Below the pieces are notes generated by a model. That model was not told the DNA's origin, searched no databases, and worked only from the letters and a program-made list of their open reading frames with translations. A DNA stretch of 64,000 bases from Anthonomus grandis grandis (Eukaryota; Arthropoda; Insecta; Coleoptera; Curculionidae): the NCBI RefSeq assembly GCF_022605725.1, contig NC_065552.1, positions 17,874,785-17,938,784 of the forward strand, in the 5' to 3' direction. Made by a program: the position numbers and the translations under genes. Positions 44,309-60,465 of the stretch are shown piece after piece. How positions within the stretch are numbered: the first letter of the stretch is position 1; each line of letters opens with the position of its first letter.

Positions 44309-46635
44309 CAAATGAACTTCAAAAATTAAATTGGAATCAAATCGGACAATGCTATAATGATTAATTTTTCTACTTTCTTAACCCTGGTTATGTCCAAAAC
44401 TTAAAAAGGATCATTTGCGTCATCTTGTATAACCTAAATATTAATTCTAAATTAAGGGTTAATCAAATTATATCTAAAAATTAAATTAAAATTAAATCGG
44501 AACAATCGTTAACGCGGAGAGTTATTATATTTTCTTAATTCTGGTTGTGTTCAAACCGTAAAAAACATCATTTGGCTATCTTGTATATGCGAAATAGAAA
44601 ATTTAAATGATATTCGAATAATAGATAACAGTAATAGAGTGAGATATGAATATTTTTTTAAAAAACAATTCATAAGAAAAATTTTAAAAATAATTTACAG
44701 TTCATCAAATGAACTTCAAAGATTAAATTGGAATCAAATCGGACAAAGCTATAATGATTAATTGTTCTATTTTCTTAACCCTGGTTATGTTTAAAACTTA
44801 AAAAGGATCATTTGAGTCATCTTGTATAACCTAAATATTAATTTTAAAATAAATTTGAATAATAGATAACCGTAATTGAGTGAGATATGACTATTTTTTT
44901 AAACACAATATATCAAAATATTTCTAAAAGTCATTTAGGATTAATCAAATTATATCTAAAAATTAAAATAAAATTAAATCGGAACAATCGTTAACGCGGA
45001 GAGTTATTATATTTTCTTAATTCTGGCTGTGTTCAAACCGTAAAAAACATCATTTGGCTATCTTGTATATGCGAAATAGTAAATATAAATTATATTCAAA
45101 TAATAGATAACAGTTAAAGAGTGAAATATAATTATTTTTTTTAAAAACAATACATAAGAAAAATTTTAAAAATAATTTACAGTACATCAAATGAACTTCA
45201 AAGATTAAATTGGAATCAAATCGGACAATGCTATAATGATTAATTTTTCTACTTTCTTAACCCTGGTTATGTACAAAACTTAAAAAGGATCATTTGGGTC
45301 ATCTTGATAACCTAAATATTAATTTTAAATTATATTTGAATAATAGATAACCGTAATTGAGGGAGATATAACAATTTTTTTAAAACATAATACATAAAAC
45401 TAGTTATAAAAATCATTTAGGGTTAATCAAACTATATCTAAAAATTGAATTAAAATTAAATCGGAACAATCGCCAACGCTATTAGTTATTACATTTTCTT
45501 AACTCTGGTTGTGTTCAAACCGTAAGAAACATCATTTGGCAATCTTGTATATGGGAAATAGTAAATTTAATTTCTATTCGAATAATAGATAACAGTAATA
45601 TAGTGAGATATAATTATTTTTTTAAAAAACAATTCATAAGAAAAATTTTAAAAATAATTTACAGTAAATCAAATGAACTTCAAAGATTAAATTGCAATTG
45701 AATCGGTCAATGCTATAATGCTTAATTGTTCTATTTTCTAACCCTGGTTATGTCCAAAACTTAAAAAGGATCATTTGAGTCATTTTGTATAAACTAAATA
45801 TTAATTTTAAAATATATTTGAATAATAGATAACCGTAATTGAGTGAGATATGACTATTTTTTTTAAACACATTATATCAAAATATTTTTAAAAATCATTT
45901 AGGGTTAATCAAATTATATCTAAAAATTGAATTAAAATTAAATTCGAACAATCGCGAACGCTATTAGTTATTACATTTTCTTAATTTTGGTTGTGTTCAA
46001 ACCGTAAAAAACATCATTTGGCTATCTTGTATATGCGAAATAGTAAATGTAAATTATATTCGAATAATAGATATCAGTAATAGAGTGAGATATAATTATT
46101 TTTTTAAAAAACAATTCATAAGAAAAATTTTAAAAATAATTTACAGTACATGAAATGAACTTCAAAAATTAAATTGAAATCAAATCGGACAATGCTATAA
46201 TGATTAATTGTTCTATTTTCTTAACCCTGGTTATGTCCAAAATTTAAAAAGGATCATTTGGGTCATCTTGTATAATCTAAATATGAATTTTATAATATAT
46301 TTGAATAATAGATAACCGTAATTGAGTGAGATATGATTTTTCTCTTTAAACACAATAATTCAAAATATTTTTAAAAATCATTTAGAGTTAATCAAATTAT
46401 ATATAAAAATTAAATTAAAATTAAATCGGAACAATCGTTAACGCCAAGAGTTATTATGTTTTCTTAATTCTGGTTGTGTTCAAACGGTAAAAAACATCAA
46501 TTGGCTATCTTGTATATGCGAAATAGTAAATGTAAATTATATTCGAATAATAAATAACAGTAATAGAGTGAGATATAATTATTTTTTTAAAAAACAATTC
46601 ATAAGAAAAATTTTAAAAATAATTTACAGTAAATC
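44309..46635 (+). repeat. Five-dimer higher-order repeat, copy 3
   Basis: A starts at 44309, 44705, 45188, 45670, 46152, 46635. It belongs to a longer duplication, 44425-47320, matched by 48710-51605. Confidence 0.75.
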
Positions 46636-48580
46636 AAATGAACTTCAAAAATTAAATTGGAATCAAATCGGACAATGCTATAATGATTAATTTTGCTATT
46701 TTCTTAACACTGGTTATGTCCAAAACTTAAAAAGATTTATTTGGGTCATCTTGATAACCTAAATATTAATTTTAAATTATATTTGAATAATAGATAACCG
46801 TAATTGAGTGAGATATGACTATTTTTTTAAAACATAATACATCAAAATATTTTAAAAAATTACTTAGGGTTAAACAAATTATATCTAAAAATTAAATTGA
46901 AATCATATCGGAACAGTAGCTATAGGTAATAGAAATCGATTTTCTTAACCCTGGTTATTTTCAAAACTTAAAAATGCTCATTTGAGTCATCTTGTATAAC
47001 CTAAATATTAATTTTAAAATAAATTTGAATAATAGATAACCGTAATTGAGTGAGATATAACTATTTATTTTAAACACAATACATCAAAATTTTTTTTAAA
47101 GTCATTTAGGGTTAATCAAATTATATCTATAAATTGAATTAAAATTAAATCGGAACAATCGCCATCGCTATTAGTTATTACATTTTATGTCCAAAACTTA
47201 AAAAGGATCATTTGAGGTTTTTCAAGGATCATTTTGTATAACCTAAATATTAATTTTAAATTATATTTGAATAATAGATAACCGTAATTGAGTGAGATAT
47301 GACTATTTTTTTTAAACACAATAATTCAAAATATTTTTAAAAATCATTTAGAGTTAATCAAATTATATATAAAAATTAAATTAAAATTAAATCGAAACAA
47401 TCGTTAACGCCAAGAGTTATTATATTTTCTTAATTCTGGTTGTGTTCAAACGGTAAAAAACATCATTTGGCTATCTTGTATATGCGAAATAGTAAATGTA
47501 AATTATATTCGAATAATAAATAACTGTAATAGAGTGAGATAAAATAATTTTTTTAAAAAACAATTCATAAGAAAAATTTTTAAAATAATTTACAGTACAT
47601 CAAATGAACTTCAAAAATTAAATTGGAATCAAATCGGACAATGCTATAATGATTAATTTTTCTACTTTCTTAACCCTGGTTATGTCCAAAACTTAAAAAG
47701 GATCATTTGCGTCATCTTGTATAACCTAAATATTAATTTTAATTTAAATTTGAATAATAGATAACCGTAATTGAGTGAGATATGACTATTTTTTTTAAAC
47801 ACATTATATCAAAATATTTTTAAAAATCATTTAGGGTTAATCAAATTATATCTAAAAATTTAATTAAAATTAAATCGGAACAATCGTTAACGCGAAGAGT
47901 TCTTATATTTTCTTAATTCTGGTTGTGTTCAAAGCGTAAAAAACATCATTTGGCTATCTTGTATATGGGAAATAGTAAATTTAAATTCTATTCGAATAAT
48001 AGATAACAGTAATAGAGTGAGATATAATTCTTTTTTTTAAAAAACAATTCATAAGAAAAATTTTAAAAATAATTTACAGTACATCAAATGAACTTCAAAA
48101 TTTAAATTGGAATCAAATCGGACAATGCAATAATAATTAATTGTTCTATTTTCTTTAACCTGGTTATGTCCAAAACTTAAAAAGGATCATTTGAGGTTTT
48201 TCAAGGATCATTTTGTATAACCTAAATATTAATTTTAATTTAAATTTGAATAATAGATAACCGTAATTGAGTGAGATATGACTATTTTTTTTAAACACAT
48301 TATATCAAAATATTTTTAAAAATCATTTAGGGTTAATCAAATTATATCTAAAAATTTAATTAAAATTAAATCGGAACAATCGTTAACGCGAAGAGTTCTT
48401 ATATTTTCTTAATTCTGGTTGTGTTCAAAGCGTAAAAAACATCATTTGGCTATCTTGTATATGGGAAATAGTAAATTTAAATTCTATTCGAATAATAGAT
48501 AACAGTAATAGAGTGAGATATAATTCTTTTTTTTTAAAAACAATTCATAAGAAAAATTTTAAAAATAATTTACAGTACAT

Positions 48581-50919
48581 CAAATGAACTTCAAAATTTA
48601 AATTGGAATCAAATCGGACAATGCAATAATAATTAATTGTTCTATATTCTTTACCCTGGTTATGTCCAAAACTTAAAAAGGATCATTTGAGGTTTTTCAA
48701 GGATCATTTTGTATAACCTAAATATTAATTTTAAATTAAGGGTTAATCAAATTATATCTAAAAATTAAATTAAAATTAAATCGGAACAATCGTTAACGCG
48801 GAGAGTTATTATATTTTCTTAATTCTGGTTGTGTTCAAACCGTAAAAAACATCATTTGGCTATCTTGTATATGCGAAATAGAAAATTTAAATTATATTCG
48901 AATAATAGATAACAGTAATAGAGTGAGATATGAATATTTTTTTAAAAAACAATTCATAAGAAAAATTTTAAAAATAATTTACAGTTCATCAAATGAACTT
49001 CAAAGATTAAATTGGAATCAAATCGGACAAAGCTATAATGATTAATTGTTCTATTTTCTTAACCCTGGTTATGTTTAAAACTTAAAAAGGATCATTTGAG
49101 TCATCTTGTATAACCTAAATATTAATTTTAAAATAAATTTGAATAATAGATAACCGTAATTGAGTGAGATATGACTATTTTTTTAAACACAATATATCAA
49201 AATATTTCTAAAAGTCATTTAGGATTAATCAAATTATATCTAAAAATTAAAATAAAATTAAATCGGAACAATCGTTAACGCGGAGAGTTATTATATTTTC
49301 TTAATTCTGGCTGTGTTCAAACCGTAAAAAACATCATTTGGCTATCTTGTATATGCGAAATAGTAAATATGAATTATATTCAAATAATAGATAACAGTTA
49401 AAGAGTGAAATATAATTATTTTTTTTAAAAACAATACATAAGAAAAATTTTAAAAATAATTTACAGTACATCAAATGAACTTCAAAGATTAAATTGGAAT
49501 CAAATCGGACAATGCTATAATGATTAATTTTTCTACTTTCTTAACCCTGGTTATGTACAAAACTTAAAAAGGATCATTTGGGTCATCTTGATAACCTAAA
49601 TATTAATTTTAAATTATATTTGAATAATAGATAACCGTAATTGAGGAAGATATAACAATTTTTTTAAAACATAATACATAAAACTAGTTATAAAAATCAT
49701 TTAGGGTTAATCAAACTATATCTAAAAATTGAATTAAAATTAAATCGGAACAATCGCCAACGCTATTAGTTATTACATTTTCTTAACTCTGGTTGTGTTC
49801 AAACCGTAAGAAACATCATTTGGCAATCTTGTATATGGGAAATAGTAAATTTAATTTCTATTCGAATAATAGATAACAGTAATATAGTGAGATATAATTA
49901 TTTTTTTAAAAAACAATTCATAAGAAAAATTTTAAAAATAATTTACAGTAAATCAAATGAACTTCAAAGATTAAATTGCAATTGAATCGGTCAATGCTAT
50001 AATGCTTAATTGTTCTATTTTCTAACCCTGGTTATGTCCAAAACTTAAAAAGGATCATTTGAGTCATTTTGTATAAACTAAATATTAATTTTAAAATATA
50101 TTTGAATAATAGATAACCGTAATTGAGTGAGATATGACTATTTTTTTTAAACACATTATATCAAAATATTTTTAAAAATCATTTAGGGTTAATCAAATTA
50201 TATCTAAAAATTGAATTAAAATTAAATTCGAACAATCGCGAACGCTATTAGTTATTACATTTTCTTAATTTTGGTTGTGTTCAAACCGTAAAAAACATCA
50301 TTTGGCTATCTTGTATATGCGAAATAGTAAATGTAAATTATATTCGAATAATAGATATCAGTAATAGAGTGAGATATAATTATTTTTTTAAAAAACAATT
50401 CATAAGAAAAATTTTAAAAATAATTTACGGTACATGAAATGAACTTCAAAAATTAAATTGAAATCAAATCGGACAATGCTATAATGATTAATTGTTCTAT
50501 TTTCTTAACCCTGGTTATGTCCAAAATTTAAAAAGGATCATTTGGGTCATCTTGTATAATCTAAATATGAATTTTATAATATATTTGAATAATAGATAAC
50601 CGTAATTGAGTGAGATATGATTTTTCTCTTTAAACACAATAATTCAAAATATTTTTAAAAATCATTTAGAGTTAATCAAATTATATATAAAAATTAAATT
50701 AAAATTAAATCGGAACAATCGTTAACGCCAAGAGTTATTATGTTTTCTTAATTCTGGTTGTGTTCAAACGGTAAAAAACATCAATTGGCTATCTTGTATA
50801 TGCGAAATAGTAAATGTAAATTATATTCGAATAATAAATAACAGTAATAGAGTAAGATATAATTATTTTTTTAAAAAACAATTCATAAGAAAAATTTTAA
50901 AAATAATTTACAGTAAATC
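48581..50919 (+). repeat. Five-dimer higher-order repeat, copy 4
   Basis: A starts at 48581, 48990, 49472, 49954, 50436, 50919. It matches copy 3 at an offset of about 4285 from 48710 on. Partial copies of the same order start at 34784 and 40999. Confidence 0.75.
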
Positions 50920-53900
50920 AAATGAACTTCAAAAATTAAATTGGAATCAAATCGGACAATGCTATAATGATTAATTTTGCTATTTTCTTAACACTGGTTA
51001 TGTCCAAAACTTAAAAAGATTTATTTGGGTCATCTTGATAACCTAAATATTAATTTTAAATTATATTTCAATAATAAATAACCGTAATTGAGTGAGATAT
51101 GACTATTTTTTTAAAACATAATACATCAAAATATTTTAAAAAATTACTTAGGGTTAAACAAATTATATCTAAAAATTAAATTGAAATCATATCGGAACAG
51201 TAGCTATAGGTAATAGAAATCGATTTTCTTAACCCTGGTTATTTTCAAAACTTAAAAATGCTCATTTGAGTCATCTTGTATAACCTAAATATTAATTTTA
51301 AAATAAATTTGAATAATAGATAACCGTAATTGAGTGAGATATAACTATTTATTTTAAACACAATACATCAAAATTTTTTTTAAAGTCATTTAGGGTTAAT
51401 CAAATTGTATCTATAAATTGAATTAAAATTAAATCGGAACAATCGCCATCGCTATTAGTTATTACATTTTATGTCCAAAACTTAAAAAGGATCATTTGAG
51501 GTTTTTCAAGGATCATTTTGTATAACCTAAATATTAATTTTAAATTATATTTGAATAATAGATAACCGTAATTGAGTGAGATATGACTATTTTTTTTAAA
51601 CACATTATATCAAAATATTTTTAAAAATCATTTAGGGTTAATCAAATTATATCTAAAAATTAAATTAAAATTAAATCGGAACAATCGTTAACGCGGAGAG
51701 TTATTATATTTTCTTAATTCTGGTTGTGTTCAAACCGTAAAAAACATCATTTGGCTATCTTGTATATGCGAAATAGTAAATGTAAATTATATTCGAATAA
51801 TAAATAATAGTAATAGAGTGAGATATAATTATTTTTTTAAAAAACAATTCATAAGAAAAAATTTAAAAATAATTTACAGTACATCAAATGAACTTCAAAA
51901 ATTAAATTGGAATCAAATCGGACAATGCTATAATGATTAATTGTTCTACTTTCTTAACCATGGTTATGTCCAAAACTTAAAAAGGATCATTTGAGTCATC
52001 TTGTATAACCTAAATATTAATTTTAAAATAAATTTGAATAATAGATAACCGTAATTGAGTGATATATGAGTATTTTCTTTAAACAAAATACACCAAAATA
52101 TGTTTAAAAATCATTTAGGGTTAATCAAATTATATCTAAAAATTGAATTAAAATTAAATCGGAACAATGGCCAACGCTATTAGTTATTGCATTTTCTTAA
52201 TTCTGGTTGTGTTCAAACCGTAAAAAACATCATTTGGCTATCTTGTATATGCGAAATAGTAAATGTAAATTATATTCGAAAAATAAATAACAGTAATAGA
52301 GTAAGATATAATATTTTTTTTAAAAAACAATTGATAAGAAAAATTTTAAAAATAATTTAGAGTACATTAAATAAACTTCAAAAATTAAATTGAAATCAAA
52401 TCGAACAATGCTATAATGATTAATTGTTCTACTTTCTTAACCATGGTTATGTCCAAAACTTAAAAAGGATCATTTGAGTCATCTTGTATAACCTAAATAT
52501 TAATTTTAAAATAAATTTGAATAATAGATAACCGTAATTGAGTGATATATGACTATTTTTTTAAACCACAATACATTTAAAAATTTAAAATGATTATTTA
52601 GGGTTAAACAAATTAGATCTAAAAATTAAATTGAAATCATATCGGAACAATATCTATAGGTAATAGTAATCGATATTTTTTATCCTGGTTATGTCCAAAA
52701 CGTAAATAATAATTTTAAATTATATTTCAATAATAGATAACCGTAATTGAGTGAGATATGACTATTTTTTTAAAACATATTATATAAAACTATTTTTAAA
52801 AATCATTTAGAGTTAATCAAATTATATCTAAAAATTAAATTAAAATTAAATCGGAACAATCGCCAACGCTATTAGTTATAACATTTTCTTAACTCTGGTT
52901 GTGTTCAAACCGTAAAAAACATCATTTGGCTATCTTGTATATGGGAAATAGTAAATTTAAATTCTATTCGAATAATAGATAACAGTAATAGAGTGAGATA
53001 TAATTATTTTTTTTAAAAAACAATTCATAAGAAAAATTTTAAAAATAATTTACAGTACATCAAATGAACTTCAAAAATTAAATTGGAATCAAATCGGACA
53101 ATGCAATAATAATTAATTGTTCTATTTTCTTTACCCTGGTTATGTCCAAAACTTAAAAAGGATCATTTGAGGTTTTTCAGGGATCATTTTGTATAACCTA
53201 AATATTAATTTTAAAATCAATTTGAATAATAGATAACCGTAATTGAGTGAGATATGACTATTTTTTTTTAACACAATATATCAAAATATTTTTAAGAATC
53301 ATTTAGGGTTAATCAAATTATATCTAAAAATTAAATTAAAATTAAATCGGAACAATCGTTAACGCGAAGAGTTATTATATCTTCTTAATTCTGGTTGTGT
53401 TCAAACCGTAAAAAACATCATTTGGCTATCTTGTATATGGGAAATAGTAAATTTAAATTCTATTCGAATAATAGATAACAGTAATAGAGTGAGATATAAT
53501 TATTTTTTTTAAAAAACAATTAATAAGAAAAATTTTAAAAATAATTTACAGTACATCAAATGAACTTCAAAAATTAAATTGGAATCAAATCGGACAATGC
53601 AATAATAATTAATTGTTCTATTTTCTTTACCCTGGTTATGTCCAAAACTTAAAAAGGATCATTTGAGGTTTTTCAAGGATCATTTTGTATAACCTAAATA
53701 TTAATTTTAAAATAAATTTGAACAATAGATAACCGTAATTGAGTGAGATATGACTATTTTTTTTTAACACAATATATCAAAATATTTTTAAGAATCATTT
53801 AGGGTTAATCAAATTATATCTAAAAATTAAATTAAAATTAATTCGGAACAATCGTTTACGCGAAGAGTTATTATATTTTCTTAATTCTGGTTGTGTTGAA

Positions 53901-56900
53901 ACCGTAAAAAACATCATTTGGCTATCTTGTATATGCGAAATAGTAAATGTAAATTATATTCGAAAAATAAATAACAGGAATAGAGTGAGATAAAATATTT
54001 TTTTAAAAAAACAATTCATAAGAAAAATTTTAAAAATAATTTACAGTACATCAAATGAACTTCAAAAATTAAATTGGAATCAAATCGGACAATGCTATAA
54101 TGATTAATTTTTCTACTTTCTTAACCCTGGTTATGTCCAAAACTTAAAAAGAATCATTTGGGTCATCTTGTATAACCTAAATATTAATTTTAAAATAAAT
54201 TTGAATAATAGATAACCGTAATTGAGTGAAATATGACTATTTCTTTTAAACACATTATATCAAAATATTTTTAAGAATCATTTAGGGTTAATCAAATTAT
54301 ATCTAAAAATTAAATTAAAATTAAATCGAAACAATCGTTAACGCGAAGAGTTATTATATTTTCTTAATTCTGGTTGTGTTCAAACCGTAAAAAACATCAT
54401 TTGGCTGTCTTGTATATGCGAAATAGTAAATTTAAATTCTATTCGAATAATAGATAACAGTAATAGAGTGAGATATAATTATTTTTTTAAAAAACAATTC
54501 ATAAGAAAAATTTTAAAAATAATTTACAGTAAATCAAATAAACTTCAAAGATTAAATTGCAATCAAATCGGACAATGCTATAATGATTAATTGTTCTATT
54601 TTCTTAACACTGGTTATGTCCAAAACTTAAAAAGGATCATTTGAGTCATTTTGTATAACCTAAATATTAATTTTAAAATATATTTGAATAATAGATAACC
54701 GTAATTGAGTGAGATATAACTATTTATTTTAAACACAATACATCAAAATATTTTTAAAAGTCATTTAGGGTTAATCAAATTATATCTAAAAATTGAATTA
54801 AAATTAAATCGAAACAATCGCAAACGCTATTAGTTATTATATTTTCTTAATTCTGGTTGTGTTTAAACCGTAAAAAACATCATTTGGCTATCTTTTATAT
54901 GCGAAATAGTAAATGTAAATTATATTCGAATAATAAATAACAGTAATAGAGTGAGATATAATTATTTTTTTAAAAAAAAAATTATAAGAAAAATTTTAAA
55001 AATAATTTACAATACATCAAATGAACTTCAAAAATTAAATTGGAATCAAATCGGACAATGGCTATAATGATTAATTTTTCTACTTTCTTAACCCTGGTAA
55101 TGTCCAAAACTTAAAAAGAATCATTTGGGTCATCTTGATAACCTAAATATTAATTTTAAATTATATTTGAATAATAGATAACCGTAATTGAGTGAGATAT
55201 GACTATTTTTTTTAAACACATTATATCAAAATATTTTTAAAAATCATTTAGGGTTAATCAAATTATATCTAAAAATTGAATTAAAAGAAAATCGGAACAA
55301 TCGCCAATGCTATTAGTTATTATATTTTCTTAATTCTGGTTGTGTTTAAACCGTAAAAAACATCATTTGGCTATCTTGTATATAGGAAATAGTAAATTTA
55401 AATTCTATTCGAATAATAGATAACAGTAATATAGTGAGATATAATTATTTTTTTTAAAAACAATTCATAAGAAAAATTTTAAAAATAGTTTACAGTAAAT
55501 CAAATGATCTTCAAAGATTAAATTGCAATCAAATCGGACAATGCTATAATGATTAATTGTTCTATTTTCTTAACCCTGGTTATGTCCAAAACTTAAAAAT
55601 GATCATTTGAGTCATCTTGTATAACCTAAATATTAATTTTAAAATAAATTTGAATAATACATAACCGTAATTGAGTGAGATATGACTTTTTTCTTTAAAC
55701 ACTATACACCAAAATATTTTTAAAAATCATTTAGGGTTAATCAAATTATATCTAAAAATTGAATTAAAATTAAATCGAAACAATCGCCAATGCTATTAGT
55801 TATTGCATTTTCTTAACTCTGGTTGGGTTCAAACCGTAAAAAACATCATTTAGCTATCTTGTATATGGGAAATGGTAAATTTCAATTCTATTCGAATAAT
55901 AGATAACAGTAATATAGTGAGATATATTTATTTTTTTAAAAAACAATTCATAAGAAAAATTTTAAAAATAATTTACAGTACATCAAATGAACTTCAAAAA
56001 TTAAATTGAAATGAAATCGGACAATGCTATAATGATTAATTGTTCTATTTTCTTAATCCTGGTTATGTCCAAAACTTAAAAAGGATCATTTGGGTCATCT
56101 TGTGTAATCTAAATATAAATTTTAAAATATATTTGAATAATAGATAACCGTAATTGAGTGAGATATGACTATTTTTTTTAAACACAATACATCAAAATAT
56201 TTTTAAAAGTCATTTAGGATTAATCAAATTATATCTAAAAATTAAATTAAAATTAAAACGGAACAATCTTTAACGCTATTAGTTATTATATTTTCTTAAT
56301 TCTGGTTGTGTTCAAACCGTATAAAAACATCATTTGACTATCTTGTGTATGCGAAATAGTAAATGTAAATTATATTCGAATAATAAATAATAGTAATAGA
56401 ATGAGATATAATTATTTTTTTAAAAAACAATTCATAAGAAAAATTTTAAAAATAATTTACAGTACATCAAATGAACTTCAAAGATTAAATTGGAATCAAA
56501 TCGGACAATGACTATAATGATTAATTTTTCTACTTTCTTAACCCTGGTAATGTCCAAAACTTAAAAAGAATCATTTGGGTCATCTTGATAACCTAAATAT
56601 TAATTTTAAATTATATTTGAATAATAGATAACCGTAATTGAGTGAGATATGACTATTTTTTTAAACACAATATATCAAAATATTTCTAAAAATCATTTAG
56701 TGTTAATCAAATTATATCTAAAAATTAAAATAAAATTAAATCGAAACAATCGTTAACGCGGAGAGTTATTATATTTTCTTAATTCTGGTTGTGTTCAAAC
56801 TGTAAAAAACATCATTTGGCTATCTTGCATATGCGAAATAGTAAATATAAATTATATTCAAATAATAGATAACAGTAAAAGAGTGAGATATAATTATATT

Positions 56901-59900
56901 TTTAAAAAACAATTCATAAGAAAAATTTTAAAAATAATTTACAGTACATCAAATGAACTTCAAAGAATAAATTGGAATCAAATCGGACAATGCTATAATG
57001 ATTAATCTTTCTACTTTCTTAACCCTGGTTATGTCCAAAACTTAAAAAGGATCATTTGGGTCATATTGATAACCTAAATATTAATTTTAAATTATATTTG
57101 AATAATAGATAACCGTAAATGAGTGAGATATGACTATTTTTTTTAAAACATAATACATAAAACTAGTTTTAAAAATCATTTAGGGTTAACCAAATTATAT
57201 CTAAAAATTGAATTAAAATTAAATCGGAACAATCGCCAACGCTATAAGTTATTATATTTTCTTAATTCTGGTTGTGTTCGAACTGTAAAAAACATCATTT
57301 GGCTATCTTGTATATGCGAAATAGTAAATATAAATTATATTCAAATAATAGATAACAGTAAAAGAGTGAGATATAAATATTTTTTTAAAAAACAATTCAT
57401 ATGAAAATATATCAAAATATTTTTAAAAATCATTTAGGGTTAATCAAATTATATCTAAAAATTAAATTAGAATTAAATCGGAACAATCGTTAACGCGGAG
57501 AGTTATTATATTTTCTTAATTCTGGTTGTGTTCAAACCGCAAAAAACATCATTTGGCTATCTTGTTTATGCGAAATAGTAAATCTAAATTATATTCGAAT
57601 AATAGATATCAGTAATAAAGTAAGATATAATTATTTTTTTAAAAAACAATTTATAAAAAAAAATTTTAAAAAAATTTACAGTCCATAAATTAAACTTCAA
57701 AGATTAAATTGGAATCAAATAGGACAATGCTATAATGATTAATTGTTCTATTTTCTTAACCCTGGTTATGTCCAAAACTTAAAAATGATCATTTGAGTCA
57801 TCTTGTATAACCTAAATATTAATTTTAAAATAAATTTGAATAATAGATAACCGTAATTAAGTGAGATATGTCTTTTTTCTTTAAACACTATACACCAAAA
57901 AATTTTTAAAAATCATTTAGGGTTAATCAAATTATATCTAAAAATTGAATTAAAATTAAATCGGAACAATCGCCAATGCTATTAGTTATTGCATTTTCTT
58001 AACTCTGGTTGGGTTCAAACCGTAAAAAACATCATTTGGCTATCTTGTATATGGGAAATGGTAAATTTAAATTCTATTTGAATAATAGATAACAGTAATA
58101 TAGTGAGATATATTTATTTTTTTAAAAAACAATTCATAAGAAAAATTTTAAAAATAATTTACAGTAAATCAAATGAACTTCAAAGATTAAATTGGAATCA
58201 AATCGGACAATGCTATAATGATTAATTTTTCTATTTTCTTAACCCTGGTTATGTCCAAAACTTAAAAAGAATCATTTGGGTCATCTTGATAACCTAAATA
58301 TTAATTTTAAATTATATTTGAATAATAGATGACCGTAATTGAGTGAGATATGACTATTTATTTTAAACACATTATATCAAAATATTTTTAAAAATCATTT
58401 AGGGTTAATCAAATTATATCTAAAAATTGAATTAAAATTAAATCGGAACAATCGCCAACGCTATTAGTTATTACATTTTCTTAATTCTGGTTGTGTTCAA
58501 ACCGTAAAAATCATCATTTGGCTATCTTGTATATGCGAAATAGTAAATGTAAATTATATTCGAATAATAGATATCAGTAATAGAGTGAGATATAATTATT
58601 TTTTTAAAAAACAATTCATAAAAAAAAATTAAAAAAAATTTACAGTCCATCAAATGATCTTCAAAGATTAAATTGCAATCAAATCGGACAATGCTATAAT
58701 GATTAATTGTTCTATTTTCTTAACCCTGGTTATGTCCAAAACTTAAAAATGATCATTTGAGTCATCTTGTATAACCTAAATATTAATTTTAAATTATATT
58801 TGAATAATAAATAACCGTAATTGAGTGAGATATGACTATTTTTTTTAAACACATTATATTAAAATATTTTTAAAAATCATTTAGGGTTAATCAAATTATA
58901 TCTAAAAATTAAATTAAAATTAAATCGGAACAATCGTTAACGCCGAGAGTAATTATATTTTCTTAATTCTGGTTGTGTTCAAACCGCAAAAAACATCATG
59001 TGGCTATCTTGTATATGCGAAATAGTAAATCTAAATTATATTCGAATAATAGATATCAGTAATAGAGTGAGATATAATTATTTTTTTAAAAAACAATTTA
59101 TAAAAAAAAATTTTTAAAAAATTTACAGTCCATAAATTGAACTTCAAAGATTAAATTGGAATCAAATAGGACAATGCTATAATGATTAATTGTTCTATTT
59201 TCTTAACCCTGGTTATGTCCAAAACTTAAAAATGATCATTTGAGTCATCTTGTATAACCTAAATAATAATTTTAAAATAAATTTGAATAATAGATAATCG
59301 TAATTGAGTGAGATATGACTTTTTTCTTTAAACACTATACACCAAAATATATTTAAAAATCATTTAGGGTTAATCAAATTATATCTAAAAATTGAATTAA
59401 AATTAAATCGGAACAATCGCCAATGCTATTAGTTATTGAATTTTCTTAACTCTGGTTGGGTTCAAACCGTAAAAAACATCATTTGGCTATCTTGTATATG
59501 GGAAATGGTAAATTTCAATTCTATTCGAATAATAGATAACAGTAATATAGTGAGATATAATTATTTTTTTAAAAAACAATTCATAAGAAAAATTTTAAAA
59601 ATAATTTACAGTACATCAAATGAACTTCAAAAATTAAATTGAAATGAAATCGGACAATGCTATAATGATTAATTGTTCTATTTTCTTAATCCTGGTTATG
59701 TCCAAAACTTAAAAAGGATCATTTGGGTCATCTTGTGTAATCTAAATATGAATTTTAAAATATATTTGAATAATAGATAACCGTAATTGAGTGATATATG
59801 ACTATTTTTTTTAAACACAATACATCAAAATATTTTTAAAAGTCATTTAGGATTAATCAAATTATATCTAAAAATTAAATTAAAATTAAAACGGAACAAT

Positions 59901-60465
59901 CTTTAACGCTATTAGTTATTATATTTTCTTAATTCTGGTTGTGTTCAAACCGTATAAAAACATCATTTGACTATCTTGTGTATGCGAAATAGTAAATATA
60001 AATTATATTCGAATAATAAATAACAGTAATATAGTGAGATATGACTACTTTTTTAAAACATAATACATAAAATTATTTTTTTAAATTATTTAGGGTTAAT
60101 CAAATTATATCTAAAAATTGAATTAAAATTAAATTGGAACAATCGCCAACCCTATTACTTATTACATTTTCTTAACTCTGGTTGTGTTCAAACCGCAAAA
60201 AACATCATTTGGCTATCTTGTATATGCGAAATAGTAAATTTAAATTCTATTCGAATAATAGATAACAGTAATAGAGTGAGATATAATTATTTTTTTTAAA
60301 AAACAATTCATAAGAAAAATTTTAAAAATAATTTACAGTACATGAAATGAACCTCAAAATTTAAATTGGAATCAAATCGGACAATGCTATAATGCTATAA
60401 TATTAATTGTTCTATTTTCTTAACCCTGGTTATGTTCAAAACTTAAAAATGATCATTTGAGTCAT

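Noticed and set aside
59436..59642. Open frame of 68 codons in the satellite, recurring at 63003-63233
   Set aside because: It is satellite sequence that happens to lack stops; the same frame is broken in nearly all other units and the residues reflect A/T composition.
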